This document shows positions 22,276 through 34,885 of a stretch of 64,000 nt of DNA, piece by piece. The DNA comes from Centroberyx gerrardi (taxonomy: Eukaryota > Chordata > Actinopteri > Beryciformes > Berycidae). The stretch lies in assembly GCF_048128805.1 (NCBI RefSeq), contig NC_136019.1, forward strand, positions 17,567,381 through 17,631,380, written 5' to 3'. A model generated the notes under the pieces. That model was given only the letters and a program-made list of their open reading frames with translations, was not told the origin of the DNA and did no database searches. Numbering within the stretch: position 1 is the first letter of the stretch; the number at the start of each line of letters is the position of its first letter. The translations under genes were made by a program, and so were the position numbers.

Positions 22276-23059
22276 GATAGACTGTGCTCCAGATATAGAC
22301 CGGTTTCGCATTGCCTTGCCATTCCCATTGGCGGGCTTCACTGCTTCCAATCCACTTCCGACTGCTGCGCCATGGCGACTAGGCGCAGATGCTGCTGTGA
22401 GCAGGGAGCCGGCTGGGAGTAACAGTGTCGCCCTCTAGTGGAGTGAATCAGTTATGATCCACAGTGGACCTCGGTGGATGAAAAGACAGTCACCTCGCCA
22501 ACAGTACTGTTGCAAGTAAGACTGTTCTGGATTACGGGCCCCATCGGATACAATTTGGACTGCATATTATTGTTTTTTTTCTATGTTCACTTAGATAGTG
22601 TTACATATACAAGCAGACTACTTTTTCCATTTTACAAGGCTTATTGTGTTTTAAGCGTCTGTAGTCGTTGCCCTTTAGTATTATTTTATATCAGTGAATG
22701 ACAATTATATCACTATAACATTAACATAAAAATTGTAAGATAAACATTGAAACATGTAATGACATATCTTTCAGACACGATGCTTTTCAGCCCATCTCAA
22801 TCCAGAAAGCAAGGCTTAGAGACAATGTGACAGTTTCCAATACAAATTTCAACTCAGGCAGCAGTTTAAATCATACAAAAATATAATGAAATGTTTTTTG
22901 CTCCATTGTTAACCTACTGATATGACCCACTCAACAACCAATCAGGTATTCTGCAGGATGAAAATGATGAACCAATCAGAAACTTGACAGATCTGGCATG
23001 ATGTTAAGACTGCTGTTGCGTCAATAAGTCAGAATTGCTGTGGAGAAGAAGCAGAACGA
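22172..23059 (+). promoter_or_regulatory. Upstream region of NITR gene B
   Basis: A near-identical copy of 14743-15690. CCAAT boxes at 22938-22942 and 22972-22976. It lacks the TATA/ATACTG-rich stretch found upstream of A at about 15430-15540, having instead a short AT-rich segment (22860-22915) like that of E and G. Confidence 0.55.
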
Positions 23060-25067
23060 ATGATGGAGCTAGGAGCAGAGAAGATGATGGTGTACATTCT
23101 CAATGTTTTCCTGCTCTGTAATCTGTGTAAGTAACAAATTTCTACTTGTGGGATTTTTTCATGAGAGTCTACATACACAGAGGTGATTATATGATTTACA
23201 CTTCCCGCTTTTCTGTTTGTTTCAGGTGTGGCACAGTTCAGTGACATCTATCAACCTGTTTCTTTCCAAACTGCGGAGCTGGGAGACCCAGTTACTATTG
23301 AATGTCAGATAAACAGTCTCATAAAAAATAGAGTATGGTACAAATTAACTACTGGAAGGAGACTAGAGTGTGTGGCATCAATACATACTTCCAATAGTCA
23401 CCATTATTCAGTAAACTTTAATGGCATTAAAAATGACTTGAGCATATCTGCTACAACGTGGGAGGACATTGGCACATACTACTGTGGAGTGTTATATTTG
23501 AACTCCATTGAATTTGGAACAGGAACCTTTCTGATGCTAAAAGGTATTTTATATGTGCAATTTACCATTAAACTTGCATCCCAGACTAAATTAACATGAA
23601 TGTGAACTTCATGTCAGTGATAACATTAATTTGGTTTCTTCCCCAAGGTCCAAAGATGAACAGTGACTCTGTTGTTCAGCAGCCAGTGTCTAAGTCAGTC
23701 CAGCCAGGAGACTCTGTAACTCTCAACTGTTCTGTTCACACTGGCAACTGTGCAGGGGAATACACTAGTGTCTTTTGGCTGAAAAACTCACACAATTCTG
23801 GTCCTGAAATGATTTACTACTCTGGAAATAAGAATGACAGCTGTGAGAAGACTGAGACTGGCTCTCAACAAACTAGCTGTGTCTACAACCTTCCCAAGAA
23901 GAACCTCAGCTCTGCCGATGCTGGAACCTACTACTGCGTTGTGGCTTCATGTGGGGAGATCCTGTTTGGAAATGGGACCGAGCTCAATATTAAAAGTAAG
24001 ACATCAAAGCTAAAGATGTGAAGGATTTCATTCCAAGATGCTATATATTGATTTTGAGGGGGGGGGGGGGAATTCCTGAAATGCATAAGTTGATAATTAA
24101 AAGAATACAGGTGACCCCATCCTCTATAATATTTTAAATGATGCGTACACAGCAAATTTTCCAGTGTAGATCCAAGTGTAGATGTTTTTTTCAGTGACAA
24201 TTATTTGGAGGTGACAAGTGTTAACTGGAAAGATATAAAGCTGATATGGCTCTGGTCTAAAAGTGTTGAATTAACTTTGATGGTGTGGACTTATATTAAA
24301 ACTAGCACAGTGTTCATTTTTACACTCTCAACATTAAATTAACACTGACGATTTTGCTGTGCATCTCAAATTTTATATTAATGTCTGCAACCAATGTGAG
24401 AGACCAGAAACCATTCAGTGCGTTTTGTTTTGTTTTTTGAAATGGCAGTTATTGCACTTACAGCTTTTTTTATTATGCTTATTCTCTTTGGTGTTAAGGA
24501 AACTTAACGGCACTTGACCTGAGTCCAACTGTTGTTGCACTGGTTTTGTCAAACATCGTTCTTGGGATGGCAACACTTCTACTTGTATGGGCACTTTGCA
24601 AGAGTCGGAGCAAAGGTCCCACAGGTATTGCAAATTCCACATTATAATCGTTAGCTGTACATCTGTATCAGAAGAGTGACATATTCTCTTAAATTCTGTA
24701 GCATTGACAGTAGTTATCTTTGACTCTCTCTTCAGAGGAAACTGATGGATCTTCTGAAAGCAATCAGGTAATGCAATTCATTTTCTTTTATTACCAACAA
24801 TTGATTTATACTCAAAATTCAACACCGACGTTCCAACATGTAAACTTTGTATAGCCTGTCTGTTTTCCACTAGACCTTTCTGTCTCAAACTGTCCGAACA
24901 AGTCTCTAATACTTTATTTCCATTTCCATCTTCCTCAGACTAGTGATGCAGTTCACTATGCAGCAGTGAGTTTGGCTCCCAGAAGCTCCTCCTCCAGGCC
25001 GGTCAAAGTGAAATACAGTAGAGACGCTGTATTGTATTCTGAGGTCAGGCACCGTCAACAGGACTGA
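23060..25067 (+). CDS. NITR gene B: inhibitory-type receptor, near-twin of gene A
   Basis: Six exons: 23060-23126 (signal), 23226-23543 (V), 23648-23995 (I), 24499-24624 (membrane), 24736-24767, 24939-25067, giving 339 residues. Phases and splice sites match gene A. V differs from A mainly near the start (QFSDIYQ versus QFNDISQ) and before the conserved Trp (SLIKNRVW versus SVIRSRVW). The J-like motif is FGTG. The I domain has six cysteines and ends CGEILFGNG. The membrane segment has one Ala-to-Val change (VALVLSN). ITIMs VHYAAV and VLYSEV are intact. AATAAA lies at 25115-25120. Role as for A: predicted inhibitory surface receptor of immune cells, ligand unknown. The high similarity to A suggests recent duplication or gene conversion. 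Confidence 0.88.
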
Positions 25068-25120
25068 GAGGTTTAGTCCTGGACAGGTGGAGATATGAGG
25101 GAGAATTAATATCAAATAAA

Positions 25121-26703
25121 TATCTCTTGTTGACTCTCATACATAAAGAATATTCAAATATGACCAAAGACCTCTCTGTCATGTTCCTTGTGAAATATGA
25201 ACAAGCCAGCCACAGGAATAGCACTACTTACTTTTTCAATTATTACATTTTTTACATTTATATAAATCTGCAATAAGCAATATGACAGTTTACAACCAAT
25301 CCTGAAACAAATGTTTGCTATGTGGAGATTCCATTGAGACATAATGATATAAACCAATATCCACACACCAACCGCCAGCTACTAGTGGTTAAATTATTAT
25401 GATGGGCCATGAAACAGAAAGGGCAGAACCTACAACACAAACTAACAATTCACAAGACCAAATGTGCAGTGCAAAATAATGCTTAATAAATGGTTCAATA
25501 AAACATTTGAGTGCAATGTGTTTGCAATTGTCTATCAAAGCATGCTCATAAAATAAGACAAGGGTTTATTAATACCTTCTAACCAGAAATGTCAGCGCAG
25601 GTTGCACTTTTCAAACTAGCCAAGTCTCAGCCTTTAACTTGTGTTGTCTCTCCTGCAGTAAAGGTAGTGTGTGAGTTTCCATTGCTGGAAACTTAAGTCC
25701 TTGCAGAGCTTTTACACAGGAAGACTGACCTATAGCCTCAAGCCCACAGCGTCTTGCAGTTCAACCAGCCTGGTCTCATAAAATTCTGTGAAATGAGCAT
25801 GATGTCTTAAAATAGAAACAACATGTTCTGCACACAAAAAGTGAGAGAAACGCGTTTCCCCACCAGAACGGATTATGTGGAGGAGACACGACTAGAAACA
25901 GGAAGTAGTTTGACATTGAAATAGTGAAAGTAAGGGTGTGGAGGTCGAGGTGGTGACTGGGCAGATACATTTACCTTCAACTTCAATGACCTGGGTTCAG
26001 TTCCCTACTCATGTAAAGAAATACTCTAGTGTGAGTGAAGTTTTCATTTTCAGTTTTTATTAATTAATCTTGACCAAAGACTTACCCTAACCTTAATTCA
26101 ATTGTTTTTGTTGCCTAACATTAAAGTTTCAGTTCCTTAAATTCTACTTTCCTAAACTTAACCTTTAGTTAACCTTTTCATGTAACATGTAAAAAAAACA
26201 TGTCCAATCGCTATTGTCATTCAATCCTCAGCAATCATCAGAGCTGTTTGTGAGCTGCAATATGAGATCAAGAAGCGGACCAAGTCACAGTGAACAGGAC
26301 ATAACATCCATCAATCAACATAAGATAGACTCAACACTTCTTCCAGTATTTAAAGTACCTAGTCTTATTACATAAGAAACTGTACATCCAACCAAGCAAA
26401 GAGCTATCCACTGAAATGAAATGAAGCAGTCATTACACTGAGGCCTATTGACCTTTGCCCATATGCTCTGCACCTCTTTCAGTGCAGCAGCCTTTGTGGT
26501 TTTCAGCAGGATGTAGAGGTGTTTGTGCTCACACATACATGCTCCTCATGCCACTAAAGACCATTATAGCATCCAAAACCAGCACATTTGTTACATATGG
26601 TATCTAATCAACCTAAAGGACCCACAATTAACTCATCAGGTCACTTGTAATATATAGTATATATATAGCATAGCAGCAATACACTGGATTTCACTATAAG
26701 AGG
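25121..26703. other. 3' flank of gene B, copy of the gene A flank
   Basis: Matches 17763-19363. Homology ends at 26703, eight bases before the orphan leader exon. No gene seen. Confidence 0.7.
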
Positions 26704-26710
26704 ACAAGAG

Positions 26711-26771
26711 ATGGGAATGACCTGGTTGCTACTGGTACTAGTGCTACTTACAGTTATGCAGTTGTGCATAG
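26711..26771 (+). pseudogene. Orphan signal-peptide exon of a lost receptor gene
   Basis: An ATG opens 20 codons starting MGMTWLLLVLVLLTV, a typical hydrophobic signal peptide, followed by G|GTGAAG, a splice donor in phase 1. That is the same exon type, length class and phase as the NITR leader exons. The sequence differs from all of them. No Ig-domain exon could be found on the plus strand between here and the LINE remnant at 27.7 kb, so it is probably a leftover. It could instead be a chance ORF. Confidence 0.4.
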
Positions 26772-27735
26772 GTGAAGTGAAGTGTGAATGTTGACAAACT
26801 CTGGAAGAAAATTTTTCTCCAAATTTCAGACTTAATCATCCAACTTTGGAGGGCATTCATGTGAAATTTCCAAGTATGAAATTCATTTTTCAGATAGATC
26901 CGACAGCACATGAATAAGCCAGTAGTCTCTCCCTTTTGCCACACCTTTATGGGAATTGCAATAAGCTATTTTTGATGTGACCATTAAGATTTGTAGACAC
27001 AACTAACACAATGTCTAGGGCCAGGTAAAAATATTGATTTTCCGATTAATTTCCATTTTCATTTGGACAATCCAATATTGATTCTTAAAATCCAGGTCGA
27101 TATTTTAATCTATGCCTTTTGTGTGGATGTGTGTAGATTTTTGCTAAATGTTTTTTGTAGCTGGCCTCCCCTCCTGCAGATGTCTCTAGTTTGCGACAAC
27201 TGATGCAAGTGGAGGGCAACAGCACCTGTACAACTTTGACAATAATTGGAAATAATATTTTCATATTTTAATAACATGATATTCCCAGATTTTAACGTCA
27301 GCTCCCTACTGTGGACTGCATGCATGATATGACTGTTTATAGTTGATACCATGGCAGTGACAAATGTATGGCACTGCCATAAACCAGACTTGTTTTGAAT
27401 GTCGTAATCTCACTATTTCATCAAACAGTGCATAGCGCATGCGTACAAGCATCGGTAAGTGGCAAAAAAGACGTCAACAGTGTCCTTTGGAACACATTTT
27501 AACACTCTGTGTTGTATACAATTCCTTGTTCCTAAATATGAAATGCAAATGATAATACCCATGTCAGAACTTTAGACATTGACAAATCCCCTTTCAACAA
27601 GATAGGAGTCTTGTCTTGTTACAAAGATGGTGCGCAAGTGAACCGACCTCTCTTAAAGGGACTTTGGCCTAGCAGCACAGTTGAACTAGCTACTAACAGC
27701 AGGCTTCCACCCTGACTAGCTAACACAAGGCAGGA
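26772..27735. other. Unassigned intergenic sequence
   Basis: AT-rich. No Ig-like domain, RNA gene or clear repeat seen. Confidence 0.4.
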
Positions 27736-29025
27736 CAATATTGATCATAAAAGACCCTAAAAAGGGAATAGCTCCATCCAACTACTGACCAATAACCTGC
27801 CTGTCCACAACATGGAAATTCCTGTCAGGGATCATAGCCACGAAGCTGAATGGAAATATGTGTCAATACATGAGCAGCACTCAGAAGGGGACTGGAAACA
27901 ACATCAGCGGCTCAAAGCACCAGCTACTGGTAGATAGAGCAGTCACCCAAGAATCTAAGACCAGACAGAGCAATCTGAGCACAGCCTGAATTAACTACAT
28001 GAAAGCTTACAAATCAATGCTGCACACATAGATCCTTGAATGCCCGGCATTTTACCAAGTCAACAAGACACTAAAAACATTCATCAAGAACTCAGTGGGG
28101 TTGGGGAGAATAACACTAAAAGCCAAGATAATCACATGCCCTCAGATACCCAGTTGGTACACTAAGCTGGTCAAGAGAGGACATGGAAGCTACTGATATA
28201 AAGACTGGGAAACTCCTCACAATGCACAGAGGATTCCACTTGTCCTGCACCCAGACATTGTACACCAGCCGGAAAGAGGGGGGCCAGGGCTTAGTGAGCA
28301 TAAAAGCCACTGTTCTGAATGAAACACTAAGCATCCATGAGTACATCAGTAAAATGGCTGCAAGGATGAACTGCTAAGAGAATATCTCAGACAGCAGCAG
28401 ATAGGGAGTGCGGATGAAGAGCAAGTAGAGGAGGTGCCATGGCAAGCCAAGACCCTACACGGGATGTACCGCTGGCAGATAGAAGAGGTGGCTGACATCG
28501 GGAAATCCTACCAGTGGCTGGAAAAGGCTGGACTGAAGGACAGCACCAAGGCTCTAAATCATAGCAGCATAAGAGCAGGCACTTAGCACCAGGTCAGTAG
28601 AAGCAGTAGAATGCAGGCGGGAACAGCATACACTAGCGGCGCAACCAAGTTTCAGGGGATCGTGTACAGGAACATATGCGGTGAGTATGGGCTAGAGCCT
28701 CCCTAATCTAGATGGGAGACACCATAAAGGGTGGATGAGAATGACAGAGCTAAAATCCAGACAGATAAACAAGTATTGGCCAACTCACTAGACCAGACAG
28801 AAGCTGAAAGGGACTACCAGGGGCTGAAAGACGAACTAGAGAGGTGGAAAGTGAAGGCAAAAGTGGTCCCAGTGGTGGCAGAAGCACTCAGGGCTGTGAT
28901 CCCAAAGTTGGGAGAGTGGCTCCAACAGATTCCAGGAACAACATCCGAGATCTCGGTCCAGAAGAGTGCAGTCCTAGCAACAGCTAAGATACTGCGCAGA
29001 ACCCTCAAACTCTCAGGCCTCTGGT
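27736..29025 (+). mobile_element. Remnant of a LINE with restriction-like endonuclease
   Basis: Plus-strand translation, with stops and gaps, gives RT finger motifs (KDPKKGIAPSNY, PITCLSTTWKFLSGII, 27748-27840), then IKNSVGLG. The catalytic core is deleted, and later blocks follow (EATDIKTGKLLTMHRGFH at about 28187, YTSRKEGGQGLVS, LHGMYRWQIEEVADIGKSYQ). The C-terminal part, 28731-29025, ends VPKLGEWLQQIPGTTSE-like text and RRTLKLSGLW. This C-terminal arrangement is the one I know from non-LTR elements with a C-terminal restriction-like nuclease (R2/R4/NeSL-type). The PD...D catalytic stretch itself is deleted. Not functional. Confidence 0.7.
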
Positions 29026-29580
29026 AGAGGACCCAAGATTGAGGAAGACACACATAACACCCATATGGGTGAGAAGGGAATTATATATATATATAGTATA
29101 TACACTTATACATACATATACATACAAATAACTAAACATACACATCCACAAATACACATGTATATACATTCAAACTCGCAAATACAAAGCAGCACACATA
29201 TAGTAGTAATAATGAATATGTAATGAAAAATATAGAAATAAATTATTGTGTACCACTGTTTAAAATATATCCGTTTACAAAGTGCTTTAACAAATCAAAT
29301 AAAAGCAAATGTCATGCTCTTAAAATAAATTCAAACAAGAAAAAACAACATAAAAAAAGATAAGAATAGAGGCTAAAAACTATTATAGTAAAATGTATTT
29401 ATATAAATAAAAGACATTCTATTGAATCAAGTCTATAGAAATAGAATTAAAGAAGTGATTTGAAGGATGATAGTGGCTCGACTAGCCGAAGGCCAGGTAA
29501 TTTCCAAGTCAAAAGTGCAGTCATCTTTAGTCTTAAAACTAGACACAAGAATCTGAGGTTGGCTACTGGTTCAGAGGGGG
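29026..29580. other. AT-rich spacer with TA/ACATAC microsatellites
   Basis: TA and CATA repeats at about 29084-29180. No coding sequence. Confidence 0.5.
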
Positions 29581-29584
29581 TTAA

Positions 29585-30190
29585 AGTGATGTTGAACTTT
29601 GGTAGGACCTTGGGTTGTGTAGCTTCCTGGCCATGATATAATGGCAAAATGGTAAATTCTCTGTTATCTGTTGCTCTGGTGCTCTGATAGAGGCGATTGG
29701 AGAATTGCGTTTTTTCTCTCTCCATTCACTGCCATTGTATGGCGACACAGGTCTCAAAATCAAACTTCTAGCACATAGGGTTAGGGTTAGAGTCAGTGAC
29801 CGGACACAAACAAAGCAGATTCTGACAATATATAAAAAAAACTAGTCATGCTGCTGAATTGTATATCAGTGAATCGCTTTATGTTTATTAAACCTTTCAG
29901 TTTGAACAAGTGTAACACTGAAATCCGGTCGGAGGAAACTTATGCCATTGGAACGAAAAAAAGAATATGTTTACCAATAATTGTAATTAGGCAAAGAAAA
30001 GTGAGATACTAGTTTTTTATATATTGGCAGAATCTGCTTCTCAAAGTCCTGTCTCCCACCTTTTTTCACCTATTCACAATTATTCTCCAATCATCTCTAC
30101 CGGAGCAACAGATAACAGAGTATCACCGATTTTTGGGTTATATCGTGGCCAGGAAGCACAACCCAAGGTACTACCAAAGTTCAACATCAC
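29585..30190. mobile_element. TTAA-flanked element with inverted repeats over 100 bases
   Basis: The left end (AGTGATGTTGAACTTTGG) and the right end (CCAAAGTTCAACATCAC, inverted) match, and the match continues with small gaps for more than 100 bases, including CTGTTATCTGTTGCT on both sides. TTAA lies directly outside both ends (29581-29584 and 30191-30194). TTAA duplication is the hallmark of piggyBac elements, but no transposase is present and the end bases are not diagnostic. Confidence 0.7.
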
Positions 30191-31083
30191 TTAAAAAAGG
30201 TTTGGTCTGTGAACTAAATTGAAGCACGACCTAACAGAGTTTTAAAAGTGGTCAGTAAAATCTTAAAATCAAAAGAGTTACAGCGAAGAGATGCCAGAGG
30301 TGGAAAGATGTGATTTCATCTCTGCATACCAGTCAAAATCCTAGATGCTGCATTCTGAACAGGATGGAGAGATGAAAGAGACTTTCAGTAGATGAAAGAA
30401 AAGACTTTTGAAGGATGTTTTTTTTTTTTAAGTAGAAAAACACAATAAGCAGCTTTGAAACAATCTGCCATATAGATCAGAAGTCAGGATTCAATTCTGT
30501 GAGCCTTTCATTCACTGTCAAAATGTGCCTTGGTGTCTTGGTTCTCTGGACTCTAACTTTAGAGAGTCATTCATGTACTCAAGTATGGATTGAACTTACT
30601 AAAATCGTATGAACAGCATGTGAATTTGGTGTGTATTTTCTGATTAAATGCAGACTACATGCTATCTTCTTTTCAAGTCAGAGAATATTATGCCTGCATG
30701 CCGGTTATCTGGTCTGCATAACTGTGAAAGCAAAAATTAAAAATTAATTAATTAAATTAAAGTATTAATTAAAAAAAAAGTAAAAATTGGAGCATAACTG
30801 GACTCCACTGTATCTTAAACCAATGTTTATGTATGAAGACAATTTCTGTTTCACTTATTTTAAAGCTGATGTAAGGATGTGGAGTCATTTTGTGGTTCAG
30901 ATAGCCCACCTCTTCCCACATGTCTCTTTTCAAGGACCAGCATTGGCACTGTAGGGGGCTGTGACCAAGTGTTCAATGTTGCCTAAATAGGACATTCAGT
31001 CAGTTCAATCAAACACAGTCTTGTCTCTGAAGAGTAGAGTACGTACGGAGATTCTCTCCATTCAACACAGAAATTTTGACACA
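30191..31083. other. Upstream region of NITR gene C
   Basis: Noncoding and AT-rich. No double CCAAT arrangement like that of A, B, D, E and G was found, in line with C being a separate lineage. Confidence 0.45.
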
Positions 31084-32664
31084 ATGACACCTCCGAAGTT
31101 TGCTTTTTATCTGACATGTCTATTCTTGGGGAGGATGGGTAAGTTTTACCTTTTTAGACTGCAGTTTGAATCCTTTAAACTGTAAGGTCAATCTTCATAT
31201 GATTGCTTCTAACATTTTTTAATGTATTCTGCAATACAGTATGTACATTACGATTTACTCTCTGTCATGACATAAAATTAATTGTGCTTTTGCTATTTTT
31301 ACTTCAGATCATATGACAACTCTAAAACTGTCCTCATCTGTACGTCAAGAGAGTGGTCTTGCATCAGTTAATGTTGGCGACAACGTGATTTTGCAATGCT
31401 TCTGTGAAGGTGACGTTGCAGCAAAGTTTTACTGGTATAAGCTAACACTGGGACAGAAACCAAAGCTCATGTCTACCTTCTACAAGTACGATAAAAATGG
31501 CAGTTTTCATGATGAATTCAAGGACAATCCACGCTTCATACTGGACACTGGAAATGGTAAGAATCACTTGAAGATCTTAGATTTGCGCCTTTCAGACTCA
31601 GCGACTTATTTCTGTGCAAGCAGCTATTCCTTTGACTTTGCATTTGCGGAGGGAGCTATTCTCAGTGTAAAGGGTTCGGGTTCCAACATCCAAGCTTTCA
31701 TCCATCAGCCAGCGTCTGAGACCATCCAGCCAGGAGGCTCTGTGACTCTGAACTGTACAGTACACACTGGGACCTGTGACGGAGAACACAGTGTTTACTG
31801 GTTCAGAAGCTCAGGAGAATCTCGTCCAGCAATCATTTACACCCATGGAGTCAGGAATGATCAGTGTGAGAGGAAACCCAAGACCCAAACACAGACCTGT
31901 GTCTACAACTTCCCAATGAAGAGCCTGAATGTTTCTGATGCTGGGACCTACTACTGTGCTGTGGTCTCATGTGGGGAGATACTGTTTGGAAATGGGACCG
32001 AGATGGACATTGAACGTAAGTCACATTTTAGCAGAGGCTGTCTCATTTCACAAATAGTTGTGATTACTCCCTCACCAAACTTCAGATTAACATTAACAGA
32101 AAAAAGCAGAACATTTTGCAATGTGTCCTAATGTCTGGATCTGTGCAGATGGGGATTCTGTTGTCTTAGTGTATTTCTTGATTGCGGCATTGGCATTCAC
32201 CACCATCCTGGTTTTTGTCCTGGCTTTCTCTGTGTACAAGATGAACAAGAGCCAATGCACAGGTAATTCATATTCTTTGTATTTGATAGCATATATTCAC
32301 TGTACATGGCATTTCAGTAAGAGGGCTTTTCATAATATTTTCTCAAAAACAGATTCTCAACCAAGGTCAGCTGCCTCTATTTCAAATGTAGAGGTGAGTC
32401 TTTTCTATTTACATCAACTGTTGTATTACTGTACCAAGATATTTTTATAGCACAACAATGGCATGTTTCTGTGGGCTTCTGTTATATTGCTGTCATGTGG
32501 AATATGTTACATTATGGTTATTTACCAATTATACTTTTTGTTACCAGGGCCAAGATGCAGACAACCTCCATTACGCTGCTTTAAGTGAAAACAAATCCAA
32601 CAGATCAAGAAGAAAGAGGGACAACACCAAGAGTGAATGTGTGTACTCCAGCATAAGGCAGTAG
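31084..32664 (+). CDS. NITR gene C: inhibitory-type receptor with V and I domains in one exon
   Basis: Five exons: 31084-31138 (signal), 31308-32015 (V plus I), 32149-32262 (membrane), 32353-32393, 32548-32664, giving 344 residues. V has Cys49, Trp61 and YFC, but its J-like motif is degenerate (FAEG instead of FGxG). I follows without an intron, has six cysteines and ends CGEILFGNG. The membrane helix is about 259-281. The tail has a canonical ITIM LHYAAL (Tyr315) and a near-ITIM CVYSSI (Tyr339). Its V domain is closer to that of minus-strand gene H than to A, B, D, E or G. Predicted inhibitory immune-cell receptor; ligand unknown. A basic run RSRRKR lies between the two tyrosine motifs. Confidence 0.85.
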
Positions 32665-34885
32665 AGCTGGGCATGTTTCATCTGTACTTTGATTGATCAG
32701 GCTTTGTAACACGGCATAATTTTATCAGTGTCTCTTTATAAGGGTAATGTAGACTTTTCTGAAATAGGAATAGTTTTGTCAAGGTGATTTCATCTAAATA
32801 TGATGACTGTAAAGCCTTGCCTTGCAATAATAATAATCCAATAATCCAAATATGCTTTTAGAGGACTCAGGGACATGACTCACTTGTATGTTCCAGCTAT
32901 TTTCATCATTCACAAACAAAGAGTATTTCAGTTATATAGTTTGTAATATTTTTTATCAGAGGAGCTGATACACATCAATTGAGGAAACCATTACAAGTGG
33001 TCAATGATGCTGAATAGTCCACTGTTTTATAAAGCAGGTTTCCTTTACCATTAGAGGATTAACCTTCCACTGTTTAACAGTATTGAACTTTTATAAAGTC
33101 ATATAAAAGACTGAAAAAAATAATAATTTGTATTGCCATTTTCAGCTTTCCCCAAAGTATCTATGTATGTTAATGTGTCGCTATACCTGTAGATTACAAT
33201 GTGCAGAGAAGAACTACATTCACACCTCTGTAGTGCTGGTGGGGTTAACTACCGTAGAGAGTTTCTGCTATAGAGTTTCTGCTATTGGAAAAATAAGTAG
33301 TAAAAATAAAATAAGCATGTACCATGTACACTTGATGACCTGAAAATTCCCCTGCATCTGTCTTCTACACTGACCAAAAGCATGAAATGTGCCACTTTTC
33401 CACAAAGCCAAACCTTCATCATTGACAGTGCACTATGTACATGTGTAAGGCAAAGGTCCAGTTTCATAGTCACTCATAGAAACAAACCATACTCATCAGT
33501 CTCTCTTAGTTTAATGACACAAGGAATAGTTACATGCAATGCAGTGTATTGGTAAATACCTGTTAGTCTTCGGTTGTTTGCTGTAGACACACTGATTGCA
33601 TGACACAAAACCAGAAATGTAAGACTCTTTTTATAGCTTCCTTGCGGTCGGCAGTCTAAACATGCTTTGGTATGGTTTGGTCATATAGCCTAAATATCTA
33701 GGACCCTGTGCTCTCTTTGTTTTTGTGGTTTCAAGCAGGATGTGTGGAGTCACAGTGTTGCCTCATTTTCTTGCACAGCACCCATATACTGTAACCCTAT
33801 GTATAACTGCTCTACAAAGAGTAACTCATGAGACACTTTGACCTTGACATAAAGTGTGTGTGTGTGTGTGTGTGCGTGCGTGCATGTGTGTGTTTGTAAG
33901 GATAAACCAGATTTTATCTAATGAACCTGAAAGTATGTATTATTTTCTTCATGATGCAATATGAAACCATTCTAATCAGTTGATAGGGTGATAAGAAAAA
34001 TGGTGCAAATTGGTTAATTGTATGAGTTGCTCTCTGTGTGTTTAATCTATTTGTCCCTGGGTGCAAATGTGTAGGATTGACTAACGGCACAAAGATAGAG
34101 CTTCAACCAAAACAATTTCTCTACTTGTTCCTATGGAAACAAATACACAGACATGTACAGATGCTGTCCAGTCCCATGGCACCTAAATGTGCAACATCAA
34201 CCGTTGCTGTAGTGTAAGTTTCTACATATTCTTGGAATAGTCTGGAAAACCACATCATTCACCAATTAAATGTATTGTAAAAAAGAATAGATCCACACTA
34301 CTACTATACTGTTACGCTCTGGTAGGTTAGCTGTCTTTCAGTATCATAGCCTGTTAGCTAAAATGTTTAGTTAGCATTGCCCAAACTTAAATTCCACATC
34401 TGTAAGGCAAACTGCTATGCTAGCACAGTCTAGTAACTCAAATATTCACCAACGAAAAGATTTTTTGTCACGCATAGATAAACCTCTACAGTTGCACACA
34501 CACATTGTGATATGAACACTAGGCAAGTGAGCATCACTCAATATGAGGTGAGAGAGTGCCGTTTCGTTGGCATTGGGCAATTCGCTGGCAAAAGTATATA
34601 TTTTTTTGTTACATACAGATTAGCCACCACAGTTGCAAAGTTATACCTAACCATCATTCAATATGAGGCAAGAGAGCACAGTCTGATTTATCAACTGACT
34701 GACTTGAATTTGGCTCCTGGTGAACACGTCTTGTGCCATGGGAAAAATAACTCAAGGGGTCGCCAAAGTCATGAAGTTCCAAATTCTGCGGGTAGCAGCT
34801 TAAACAACACCACACGTTGTATGAAATGAGTAAATAATTTACAAATAATATTCTCTCCATTTGAACTGCTCTATGGTCATTAGGT
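32665..34885. other. 3' flank of gene C
   Basis: 32746-33355 is shared with the relic at 12467-12790. 33380-34080 is loosely similar to the A/B flank (for example GATGTG following GGTTTCAAGCAG). A GT/GC microsatellite occupies about 33856-33897. About 34690-34760 resembles 46730-46790 (GCCATGGGAAAAA). No gene seen. Confidence 0.5.

Noticed and set aside
28116-28377. Short frames on both strands inside the LINE remnant
   Set aside because: The plus-strand frame is part of the LINE RT; the minus-strand one is its shadow.
34512-34829. 105-codon plus-strand frame downstream of gene C
   Set aside because: No Ig motif or leader. Part of it is dispersed noncoding sequence shared with 46.7 kb.
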